In this document: positions 11,901-21,784 of the stretch, piece by piece
How positions within the stretch are numbered: position 1 is the stretch's first letter
Layout of the letters: each line of letters opens with the position of its first letter
NCBI RefSeq assembly: GCF_032362555.1
Contig: NC_083505.1
Location: forward strand, 9,415,501-9,479,500
DNA from: Amyelois transitella
Taxonomy: Eukaryota; Arthropoda; Insecta; Lepidoptera; Pyralidae
Length of the DNA: 64,000 nucleotides
Direction: 5' to 3'
Notes under the pieces: generated by a model
Database searches by the model: none
Told to the model about the DNA's origin: nothing
The model's input: the letters and a program-made list of their open reading frames with translations, nothing else
Translations under genes and position numbers: made by a program

Positions 11901-14900
11901 TAATGTAAGCTCTAGCTTTGATTGATTGGTATGGACAACACATACACCATTTCTGTGGAAGTAGGTAAAAAAATATTTGCCCGCGTTGGGTATCGCACCC
12001 AGGACCAGAGAAAGAAATAATGAATTGTAAACCGGAACTGTCAGTGAAGACCGTACAATATACAAACATTCTAGGATTCTAGAAGTCTGATTCTCATTTG
12101 GTTTTTATTACCTGTGACTGTGTAGGCAGAGACGTTCTATACCGTTAATGGTTTCATATGAAGAACATTTAATTTTCCCACACAATCCATAGACGGTTAC
12201 AACGTGGGCTAACACCTATTATGGTTATCCTCGTTGCCATCAATGCAGATGCTCGTGCATTTGATTAATTATTGTAAACTACTATAGAAACAGTAATATC
12301 TCTGATTAATTGAGCAATAAAAAGCACCATAGCACATTCGTATGTAACATAGTTTTTACCCGGGGCATTAAACTCGTGGAAGTTTCGAAATAAAAAGTAC
12401 CCATTTACCGAAAAGCTTTACATGCTCGTACGTTAATATTGAAGTAAGTACCTGTAATATATTTTTTTCTTATAAATTTTATTATTAGTTTTTAAACTAA
12501 TATTATAACTATCTTCTACAACAACAAATTATATTTAAATAAGCTATCTTAACAAATGCGAGTTAAGTATCAATCCATTGACTGCACATGAGTAATTGTT
12601 GTAAATTGTGTAATTATAGACAAGGAGATAAAGTCAATAACATAGAATTCTAAATAAATTATTCAGATTTCTATTGGAAGATACAACTTACATAATTATT
12701 ATTTTCTATTTTTATTATTTCTGACATATTTCAAGCAGTTTCAGTTACGCAGTTTTGTCATGCGTTCTTTCAAAATAAATTAATATTCTAATTGTATACG
12801 AACGGTCTCGATTTCAAAGACTTCTCAAGGGATTTCTGCGTTCTACGCGTGAATTGTGGCAATAATTAACTCGTCGTTTTTTACTTCCGTGTAGGTACAG
12901 TTAATTTTACTAACGTTCTTTAACTTTGGATGTACCAAAATGTATATAAACTATTTAAACTATAAACGTATATCCCCAAATATTACAAACTGTATTTAGT
13001 CAAATGAAAAGAAAATAACAACTCTTAATAAACTTTTAGTTTAATGTAAACTTTATCCAAAGAAAAATAATCTAAAAATAAAGGCTTGATCATTGAAACA
13101 GCATTCAGGTTACAAAACCAAAATTAAGCTTTCAATTTACTTTACTTTACCTGCAAATTATCTTGTCAAATCTATAATGTAAGTACTTTGTGCACTATTT
13201 GAGCCAAACAGTACTTGGTTCTAGTAAGTGACCAGACGCCTTCTGTTTTAGCAAAACTGTTCGACCGATTTTGGTCAGATTTCAAAATCTGACTTCGGGT
13301 TATACAGAAATGATATATTAGATGCGTACCAAAATAAATAAGTATGTATAAGACTCTACCGTTACTCAGTGACTGACTGCGAGACAACGCACAGTACATT
13401 TCGCTAGGTCTATAAATATGACATGAAGGTTCCTTATGTGCTCTGGAAAGGCTCTAAGACAAGGTATTTCCGAAATTCTCACGTGAACGGGCTGAACGCT
13501 TAGTGCCTAATTTAGCTATCATGATATGACTAGCGAAAAAGCGGCCGCAAGATGACATAAAACCTCGTAAGATGTAACACAGAAATGATGTCACGAAATA
13601 CGTCGTACAATGCGGAAAACCGAGGCGGTCAATGGCGTGTTTTGTTTACCAGCCGAGAGCCGGAGGCATGAAGCCAGCTAGTTCACCTTGACTAGTGAGT
13701 GACAACATCTCACAGCCGGGCTATATCTCATAAACCATTCCTCCGCACTGAGAGTATGCTCGGTTTTTGAACCGTGTACCGGTTAGCTTAACAGTACAAA
13801 CTATTATTATCTTTTAATTTATTGTAAAAATCATCTAGACAATTCAAAGAGAAATAATTAACAGAGTACAAACGATTTTTAAGATAAAGTAGCAAAGAGC
13901 GTGTCGCTTCACATTGTTTAATAATATTACTAAATTTCGTTTATTTTTGTTGTAACTGAAAATATTTGTAGTGGCTAAACATAAAGCTACAAATAGGTAT
14001 CTATCTGTTTGTTGAAACAAGTGTAGGTACCAATAGTTAAGTAATTGCATGTTATGGCGGTCATGAAACGCCTGGTTAAAATTAAAATTTTAATACAAGT
14101 AGAATAAAATAAAAATAATAGGTGTGTTACAATCATCCGATCATTAGATCTTTCAGCCTGAAAAAGAAGGATACCTACTTACCTAGAAAAATTCTAACAT
14201 TGATAATCAAGTAGGTACATATTCAGTTTTATATCATTAGATCCAAAGCGAAAAATAAAATATTTAAGATTTCATTGAATGTTTAAAACACATTTGCCAT
14301 ATATTAGACACATAGAACCACAATATCGTTCTGATATAATCTATAATATTATAAAGCTGAAGAGTTTGTTTGTTTGAACGCGCTAATCTCAGGAAGACCA
14401 TTTATTGAGGAAGGCTTTAGGCTATATAACATCACGCTGCAACTATAAGGAGCGAAGAAATAATGGAGAATGTGAAAAAAACGAGGAAATTTACTCATCC
14501 TTCAATGATGCCCAAAATAACTATTCCACGCGGACGAAGTCGCGGGCACAGCTAGTTTAAGCTAAAATTTAAGCTTTCGTATCATTATTTGACCTACGCC
14601 AATTAGACCTACTGACACAAAATCAGTAAATGGAGTAATAAAATTGCGCAAGATTCTGACTCACCCAATTCAAGATCCATGATCAAAGGCATACCCCGGA
14701 GTCCTCTCCAGAGTGATGAGAATGCAACCGAGACTAATGCCAGGAGGAAGAAGAATCAGTTGCACAATCCTGTACTTTGCGTTTCTCCTAACTAGAGCTC
14801 TAAATAAATGCCGAATTCTCCCTCATAAACAGGTATTTTAATATGATCTCGTTCAATATGATGAAGCAACTATTCACATTATTATGTTGGTACACGTAAA

Positions 14901-17900
14901 ATGTGCACGGGCCCATAGGGACCATAAAGGTCATTTGGGAGGCGTTCATGGAGCTGAAGCCAACATGAAGAGGCCCTTTGGTACCTTTTGTTCTAAAGTG
15001 AGATGGCTGCAGCTATGGAGATCTGTCCCTTGATGAACCATTGGGATACGCTAACGGACAGCCCCTCCACAGCTGCCAAACTAGGAAAACCTTCCACAGA
15101 GGGCGATGGGGTCGTCATGTCCCTACGCCTAAAAATAATCGTTATTATTATTAGAGTACCCGAAACCACGGAGCTTGCATGAAGAGAGTTATGAATGTGG
15201 GTGAAGCGAAGGAAGTATGCAGAGATCGTGGCAAGTGGAAAAATGTAGTCTCTGCCTACCCCTCCGGGAAAAAGGCGTGATTGTATGTGTGTAGGTATGT
15301 AATTATTCATTGAATGAATCATCAGAGCTTATTGTTTTTTATTAGTTAAAGTGTACCTATATATTCATAAGAAGAATGAATTAGTCACATACATAGATAG
15401 GAGAGTGTCAAAGGTCGTATATCTTTCGGCAAACAATCTAAGCTTAAACACGGATATCCAAAATTTTTTTAGCTTTGCAATTTTTGAGGTAAACAGTAAA
15501 CGACGATATTTTTTTTTTTTTTTTGACTAATTACTCTCATTGAGTTAGCGTCGAAGTAAGTTCGAAACTCGTTTTACGAGATACTAACTCAACGATACTA
15601 TTATTTTATAATAAATACTTATATAGATAAACATCCAAGAACCGGGACAATCAGAAAAAGTTCTTTTCTCATCATGCCCTGGCCGGGATTCGAACCCAGG
15701 ACCTCCGGTGTCACAGACAAGCGTAGGTACTACCGCTGAGCCACAGAGGCCGTCAAAGTTGATATTTTCTTTTTTTTAAATTTAATTATTGCAACATCAC
15801 GTAGGTATATAATTATGGTTTTGTGTGAAGATTTGTTAGGTATGTAGGTCTTGGTAAATCGATCAATAGACGTATCATGATAAGCATCTAAGACTGCGCT
15901 CTTAACGACTTTATAAACTCTTCATTATTATAGAATAGGTAATTATGAAAAATAAGGTTATGTTGCATAACTTTCAGCAAGGTATCATACGTTGATATTT
16001 TTATTATGACATTGTAGATTCGATATAGGTCAATATTTTTATCTGTACTTGATCATGCTAAAGTAGGTAATCAATATTATCGTAAATCATGCCACAAAAA
16101 ACAATATCATGCTAAGTTTATAAGCCAGTTTACATAAATATTGTTACTGAGTTGCACGGTCCCAATGTTCTCAAATCTGGATATACGCCAAACACGTACA
16201 ATTTTCCATGGGAAAACTAGGTCATCATAATTATAAAATTTGTGGGAATGGAATATCAAGAAGAGGTTTTTATTAGTTCCAAATAAAAAAATTTATCAAG
16301 AAATACCTTGTTGAATCCAAAAATGGCCTGTCTTTAATAAGTTACTCACATGACGTGGGTCGATTATAGTTACTCCTCCATGATTTCATTAAATTCATAT
16401 TTTATTTATATTTATTTATATTTGTTAGCATTATGAAAATACCCAAAACAGATCTTCATATCAACCCTATTAATTTCATAACTAAATATTTACAATTTTG
16501 CACTGAGAGAAAATGTAGATAAGTTAATACCTACTCTTTTTCTCGACTAGAGTTTTTCTTAAGGTTTTTCTTTTGTAATAATTTCCATTAAGAAAATAAC
16601 TTTACACTGAACGTCAAATTCTTTTTCTTTGCCAAATTTTGTCAAATTCAGTATTTTATAAATATCATTTACGACAAACAAAATATAGGTAATTACTCTC
16701 TATGAACATGCGATAAAAAATATACCTATCTTTTTATCTTAAATTTTTATTAACATAAGCTTATTACAGACTCTGACTTCGCAGACGACGGCGGTCAAAT
16801 TAACTGGATTTATTTTTGAAACAACTTCTTAAGATGATGGAATATAAATCTCAGGTTAATGTTTATTTCTTTTGTGCAACATCGACCTATTTTCTGATAT
16901 AGCTCTTTGATTTACATTTTCCACTCTATAAGAACCTACTTCCTCACACTCATTTAGTGTCTAGTTAGTTATATAATACATACATACATATAATAGCGTC
17001 TATATCCCTTGCAGGGTAGACAGAGCCAACAGTCTTGATAAGACTGATATTCAAATAGTGACAGGTTGCTAGCCCATCGCCTAAAAGAAGAATTCCAAGT
17101 TTATTATTATTATAAGATTTGATTTAATTTTATCTATTTGATTTTATTGAAAATTGTATATGGATCTTTGTTGTCTGAAATAAATGAAATTTGTTTATTT
17201 ATTATAAGCCTATCCCTTAGTCGCCTTTTACATCATCCATGGAAAAGAGATGGGGTGGTCTTATTCTTTTTTCTATTGGTGCCGGGCACCACACTATATT
17301 ATATGTACTCATTTGTGAAAAATTTACTCAACATGTACTGGACGAATTTATGTTATTGTGCGCAGCGAGAAATTATATCTGGATAGGACTTAGCATAGGT
17401 TTTATAGTTAAAAATTAAGGATGTCCTGGCAAAAGGTCAAGTCAAGCTTGCATGAACTTGCATGAAGAAAGTTATGAATGTGGATGAAGCTGAAGACGTT
17501 TGCAGAGATATTGGCAAGTGAAAAGATGTTCTCTCTACCTACCTCTCCGTGAAAAAGGCGTGATTTTATGTATGTATATAAAATGAGTAAAACTTTGTAT
17601 TTTTGAAAGTAACTTAAGGTTTAGAATGTCTAGGTACTATAAAAAATTGTCACTTCAACATTTTATAAAAATCTCTCTCGTCACTAAGTATTAGTTCGAA
17701 CTAAGTACCTTCATACTTATACCAAGTTTCTGCCTAATAAACTAAAATTAATTTAACGCTCTGTTATTCAACAATCACTCATCCGGATGTAACTGACGAT
17801 AATTTCAATTTCACTAGGTAGGTACGCCTTAGATATATTTATCATTGAAGACTAATTTGAATTTAAATAAGAAGGGAAGTATTTCGTGTGTAATTTAAAA

Positions 17901-18428
17901 CATGTCTAATGAATAATAAAAATCAATTAATTTACAAATAAAACTTAAAATAAGTATTTAAATAACAAATATTCAATACGTAAAAATTTGATAAATAATA
18001 AAAGCCTTTCACCTTGCTATTAATCTTCATGCATATTTATAAGTTGACGTAATCTCAAAGAACGGGTTTCTATTTTATTCTTCCTTGACCTTTTTCTGGT
18101 CTGGTCTGTAAGCCAAAAAACATATACCTTCTGGTAATCAGCTATTATTATACCCTCAGATGGTTAAAGTCGATCAAGGGAACATTAAGCTACCAATTTA
18201 TTTTAAAAAGATGGTGGCAACCATATTCACCTTTTCCTATGTACACAGTTTTACTGACTCCTTTAAACAAAATTAGTCTAGTATGTTTAACTTACCATTT
18301 GAACTGTCCAATCGAGGAGGTCTCGGCAGATCCCTGAGATCATAAGACTCGCTCTTGAAGCTCTTGCAGCAGGCACATCTATAACAGCACCCAGCAGCTG
18401 ACGCCAACTTACTCTTTACTGCGCCCAT
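2997..18428 (-). CDS. Tg: transglutaminase, annulin-like (copy A, 12 exons, 767 aa)
   Basis: Protein-glutamine gamma-glutamyltransferase, which cross-links Gln to Lys side chains with calcium. Exons: 18428-18296, 9979-9755, 9596-9318, 9065-8914, 8638-8398, 7338-7178, 6322-6137, 5830-5720, 4984-4805, 4320-4120, 3750-3508, 3188-2997; all join in phase (2304 nt). Order: acylated N-terminus, beta-sandwich, catalytic core, two C-terminal beta-barrels. The catalytic triad is visible: Cys334 in YAQCWVYAG, His393 in NYHVWNE, Asp416 in AIDATPQE; Trp296 in GNW is at the transition-state Trp position. The first exon encodes MGAVKSK followed by a Cys-rich run, fitting N-myristoylation plus palmitoylation, as known for annulin and an acylated Drosophila form. 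Size matches insect annulin-type enzymes. Intron 1 is 8.3 kb. The acceptor at 7338 (CTAG/TTTGCAGG) was chosen over CAG six bases in because it restores VCRALGIP. The symbol is family-level; orthology to Drosophila Tg is not resolved. Confidence 0.95.
4411..4766 (+). repeat. dispersed repeat (GGGTAGACAGA family), full-length but diverged
   Basis: Begins with CATACATA, then a GGGTAGACAGAATC core, the AGTAACAGGTAGCAACC block, a TTTATAAGTC block and the ACCACACGGC end. It lies in the intron between the 4984-4805 and 4320-4120 exons. The same ordered blocks recur across the window on both strands, so this is a mobile short repeat, but its class is not settled from sequence alone. Confidence 0.7.
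5225..5491 (-). mobile_element. Helitron-like non-autonomous element
   Basis: Read on the minus strand it starts TCCCAACTCATATTG, continues ATGCGAAAG, and ends CTAG, with A before and T after, the Helitron insertion rule. The interior is diverged. Located in a transglutaminase A intron. Confidence 0.6.
6891..7015. repeat. nested inverted repeat (MITE-like)
   Basis: Perfect 16-bp outer arms ACTATTGTCTTAAATC at 6891-6906 and its complement at 7000-7015. Inside the left half is a second inverted pair, CGTCAAATATGCATTTA at 6910-6926 against 6940-6956, with one mismatch. Intronic in transglutaminase A. Confidence 0.65.
8253..8346. repeat. long hairpin, 32-bp arms
   Basis: Arms 8253-8284 and 8315-8346 are inverted copies matching at about 30 of 32 positions around TTAATGGTCCATATAATAAT, with a 30-base AT-rich loop. 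It lies 50 bases downstream of the catalytic-Cys exon (8638-8398) in transcript sense. Probably a small foldback element. Confidence 0.75.
10959..11025. repeat. perfect 22-bp inverted repeat
   Basis: Left arm 10959-10980 and right arm 11004-11025 are exact inverted copies (core AAGATTCGATGTTTGA), loop 23 bases. Short AAATCGTAAAA-like sequences lie just outside both arms in direct orientation and could be an old target duplication. Confidence 0.8.
11811..12070 (-). repeat. tRNA-derived SINE remnant
   Basis: On the minus strand a decayed B-box region reads CCTGGGTGCGATACCC, followed by a poly-T/TACCTACTT segment, as in lepidopteran tRNA-headed SINEs. The A box is not clear. The left part (about 11820-11880) resembles the LINE tail block TCTGCCTACC. 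Confidence 0.4.
13420..13790. promoter_or_regulatory. GC-richer island inside transglutaminase A intron 1
   Basis: About 370 bases with clearly higher GC than the surrounding intron, including AGCGGCCGCAAG and GCCGAGAGCCGGAGG. No convincing open frame or repeat is seen. It could be an enhancer or an alternative promoter supplying a different N-terminus to the enzyme, which is inference. Confidence 0.3.
14340..14555 (+). mobile_element. Helitron-like non-autonomous element, 216 bp
   Basis: Starts TCTATAATATTATAAAGC and ends CTAG, with A at 14339 and T at 14556, exactly the Helitron insertion rule. A short imperfect hairpin, CGCGGACGAAGTCGCG, lies 9 bases before the end. A near-identical layout is found at 43966-44191. 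It resembles the Lep1-type Helitron-like elements of Lepidoptera. Confidence 0.8.
15179..15303 (+). repeat. LINE 3' terminus (RTE-like by inference)
   Basis: A 33-codon open frame at 15179-15280 starts MKRVMNVGEAKEVCRDRG, continues KWKNVVSAYPSGKKA and stops, then runs into a TGTATGTGTGTAGGTATG tail. Partial copies at 2794 and 17464 share the same coding end and tail, as expected for 5'-truncated LINE insertions. Confidence 0.65.
15510..15754 (-). repeat. tRNA-headed SINE
   Basis: On the minus strand the element begins GACGGCCTCTGTGG, has an A box TGGCTCAGCGGTA (15743-15731) and a perfect B box GGTTCGAATCC (15696-15686), then a body with ATCGTTGAGTTAGTATCTCG and a terminal poly-A (poly-T on + at about 15511-15524). 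The body recurs at 55329-55440. The tRNA-like head does not end as a tRNA, so this is a SINE and not a tRNA gene. Confidence 0.85.
16975..17293 (+). repeat. dispersed repeat (GGGTAGACAGA family) with internal insertion
   Basis: Contains CATACATACATATAATAG, the GGGTAGACAGAGCCAAC core, GTGACAGGTTGCTAGCCC, CCTATCCCTTAGTCGCC and GGTGCCGGGCACCACAC in order. About 100 bases of AT-rich sequence (roughly 17103-17203) interrupt it before the AAGCCTATCCC block. Confidence 0.75.
17464..17583 (+). repeat. LINE 3' terminus, decayed copy
   Basis: Same coding end as 15179-15280 (MKKVMNVDEAEDVCRD) but with an internal stop, followed by GATTTTATGTATGTATATA. Confidence 0.6.
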
Positions 18429-19213
18429 AGTCCGTTATAATTCACAAAATTCATAAATCCTATCAATACCACGATACTCGGATTGTTTACCACTTAACAC
18501 TTATCACATACAGAGTAGTGAATATTTTTTTAAAAAGCTGCGCTTTGGTCTTCTGCTTCTGGGTCGAATAGTTTAAGCAAATTTGTCAGATATTATTTGA
18601 CTGCCGCGAAAAATGGCTGCGTATAGCTATAATTAAAAACGTACAACTTTTATTAAACTATTCACTCACGAAAGATTATTATTTTCTACTTCGATAGGTG
18701 CGCGTGCGCGCGTCTGCGCGAGATCAATTCGTATGGCGGGCTTCTCGGCACCTTCGATCATTTAGGTACTTACGTGTGTGACCTGTTATCAGAAGGTTGC
18801 AGCCCATTCACATTGATGATGACACGGTTCATCGAGTACGTATTGTATTAGCCTACTTTAATTAGTCACACTCACTAAACTATAATGACTCACTGCTCTA
18901 ATTTCCATAAACTTTTAGTACTTTATTATATTATTGGTTTTATGTAACAGGAATACAACTTTAGGGAAAATATATAAACAAAAACAGCAATAGTGTGAGA
19001 AAAATGTTCACCAGCCGTCCGCCTTCCGTATCTAAGCTTGATTTCCATCTATGCAGTGTACTATAGGTCAACTTACTAGTCGGGCACTAAAAGTGAATGA
19101 AAATGATAGAGGTACTGATACGTAATTTGGCTGGATTGAGAATTTAGACTATGACAGGATGCTAGCGTATCGACTACCTAATAATAAGTACTTAAGTTTA
19201 TACCTAATACTTT

Positions 19214-19453
19214 CCTTTCTGTGCCGTGTAGCTACAATAAAAAAGAGAATAGGACCACTCCTTCTCTTTCCCATGGATGTCGTAAAAAGCGACTTAGTGA
19301 TAGGCTTATAAACTTAGGATTCATCTTTTAGGCGATGGGCTAGCATCCTGTCACTATTTGAATCTCAATTCTATCTTAAAGTCAAAACTGTTGGCTCTGT
19401 CTACCCCGCAAGGGTGGGACGCCTCGCAGACGTGATTATATGTATGTATGTAT
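19214..19453 (-). repeat. dispersed repeat (GGGTAGACAGA family)
   Basis: Reverse-oriented copy containing, as complement, the ATGGGAAAGAGAAGGAGTGG, TTTATAAGCC, GATGGGCTAGC and GGGTAGACAGAGCCAAC blocks in the same order as other copies, ending in a TATGTATGTATG run. Confidence 0.75.
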
Positions 19454-20141
19454 AAAACTTTTCCTTGGTTGAATAGATTTGCTTAAGTCTGGGTGCGGGA
19501 AAAGATGAAACTACCATAGGTACCACAGTATACATACCTCTATAACATACAGTATATTATGTTTATGCTTTTTTCGATACCAGAGTAGCATACATCTTAG
19601 TATATAGTATATGTATACCTACTGCTTAGATTGTACTTATTGAAAGTAATTTAAAACTAAAAGTGACTCTCTTCCTTATAGACAGATTATTAAGTGATAA
19701 ATAATGAATGCTTGTGTGCGGCACACATGATTATGTTAATTTACTGCCAATGACATCATCACTTCATCATGTAACATACTTTATATGGTCCCTAAATCTA
19801 AAATAGTGGCGACTAGATTTTCCCTGTCTTCCAATAAATTATAATTCCATGAAAATATGTCACCAGTAAATCATCACTCTATTCTACGAACCTATGTTAA
19901 TGAAATATATACCATTAAAAAAGTATTTGATACTTATTTGCTTCTTTACGACATTCCTTGCGCTAGTAATACTATTAATGGTTCCATGGCGCTAAATGAC
20001 ATCACCCACATTATAACTTCAATAAGTATAGGTAGATCTCATACTTGTAGTTCGATTAAACATAAACATATTTGTAGATACTGATATTCAATTTTTAAAC
20101 TTCAGAAGCCTTTAGTTACTTAAAACCAGGCAGGAGCCAAA

Positions 20142-20341
20142 TCCTACTAATATTATAAATGCGGAAGTTTGTGAGTATGTCAGGATGTCAGTATGTATGT
20201 ATGTTTGTTACTCTTTATTTTAAGTAACTAAATTATATAAAGATTACGATAAAATTGGTAACATATAGGCTACTTTTTATACCGGAGTTCCCGCGGGGTT
20301 GATATGGTTTCCATGCGGACGAAGTCGCGGACGGTCCATAG
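20142..20341 (+). mobile_element. Helitron-like element, 3' end diverged
   Basis: Starts TCCTACTAATATTATAAATG after an A and carries the GCGGACGAAGTCGCGG hairpin, then ends ATAG rather than CTAG before a T. A microsatellite-like TATGTATGTATG lies in its left third. Confidence 0.6.
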
Positions 20342-21784
20342 TTATCAATATTTAAAAAAAAACACAACCTACTTTTATATTCTATACTTTATAATAGAAA
20401 TATTATTCATTTACGACTATTTTTAGAGATTTTTAGTCACATGGAAAGCACTTCAAATCCGGCTTTGCTTTACATTTGAACAGATATATTAGAAAAACTA
20501 AATTATATATTTTTTATGTTTGTACCTTAACAAAGTGTACCTAATAGGTACGTACGAATGCGCTTTTATAGTATTTATGTATGAATAGACAAGGACATCA
20601 ATACTACGTTCGTAATAAAAATCTAACAATGTAGACTACACTTACCTTATTTTATGTTAACCATAGCCTCAATACGTTAATAGCATAAGCAAACCTCGGC
20701 CAAAGCACGTCCTGGGTAAGCTATTCGTAATTCTATTTCTATTTTTGTACATAGACATGTAGAACATTTCAAAGTAGATACTTAGAGTAGGCCAAACCAT
20801 CTTAGGCTTTAGAACTCAATTAGTTATTCACAGAAATAAAGGAAGTAATATTTTTATAGTTTTGAAGTTGTATTTTTATTGTGGTTAAGATCAGCTGTTC
20901 GGATTCAATTTTTGTTTCATTCAAAGTTTGTTTTCCTTATGTTTTATGTAAACCTCCCAGTTAATTCGACGAAACCTTTTGCGAAAATTTTCTTAACCGA
21001 TAAGGTTACACCTGTTTGTTATTCTGAAGTATAAGCATATTAAAGTTTTATACAAATAAGTATGCGAAGTAGATTTTGCGTGAAAAAGTAAGAAACAAAT
21101 AGACTGACCAACTTCGCATTAAAAATAATATTAGTATCATTCATATAAGACAGAAGAAATAATAAACATTATGCAGTGAATGCTTTTTATTTTTGAGATC
21201 CCAAAAACACACAAACACAGTGAAAAGTATATTTTGTTAATAATTATAATAATGTTGTTAATATAAAATTAATAAAATGCAAATATTAAAAACTATTTAT
21301 ATATCCTTATACTCCCTTAAATCTTAAGAACTAAAAAAGTCATAGCAAAATAAATGGCACTTGAAGCATCGGTTATATCTTCTTATCATAAATGATTACA
21401 TTATAAAAACACTCTGTGACAAATGTGAAAGATATTTTCAAATCTTTTTTTTTTATAGTTTTTATCTATATGAACGGTGCTTTGTGTCACACACATGTAG
21501 AAAAACATCTATATAGTCCATAAGAAAGCCATGTCGTTAAAGAGATTCACAATAAATAACAAAAAAGAGAAACAAACACTCGTACGTTCAACAAACACGA
21601 AACAACTAAACGTCTTTGCCACGTCGATTCAAATGGACTTCAAAACTACGACCTCCTCTTCTTGAACATAGACGTGTTGATCAGGGGCAACGTACGAAGT
21701 GTAGGATCGGTCCATTTGCAGCTGAGGTGGCGAAGAAGGCCCCGGCGAGGCTCTGGGAGACAGCGCACGAGGCCCGGGGGCTAG

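Larger units (their letters stand above)
9980..18295 (-). other. intron 1 of transglutaminase A (8.3 kb)
   Basis: Separates the acylated N-terminal exon from the first beta-sandwich exon; both flanks are phase 1 and the join reads SSN-DVIDG. It contains a perfect palindrome, SINE, Helitron-like and LINE fragments, a dispersed repeat and a more GC-rich patch at 13420-13790, listed separately. Open frames within it, such as 11250-11495, have no family features and I do not call them. Confidence 0.8.
18429..21784. other. spacer between the two transglutaminase genes
   Basis: Right of the copy A start is its 5'UTR/promoter, with a GCGCGTGCGCGCGTCTGCGC stretch near 18698-18719. A dispersed repeat, a Helitron-like copy and AT-rich sequence follow. 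The last 600 bases (about 21185-21784) are probably 3'UTR of copy B; TTTATT at 21186-21191 gives a reverse-strand AATAAA. The open frame at 19857-20084 has no recognisable features. Confidence 0.55.

Noticed and set aside
15681-15754. tRNA gene
   Set aside because: A and B boxes are present but the sequence continues into a SINE body with poly-A; the acceptor stem does not close.
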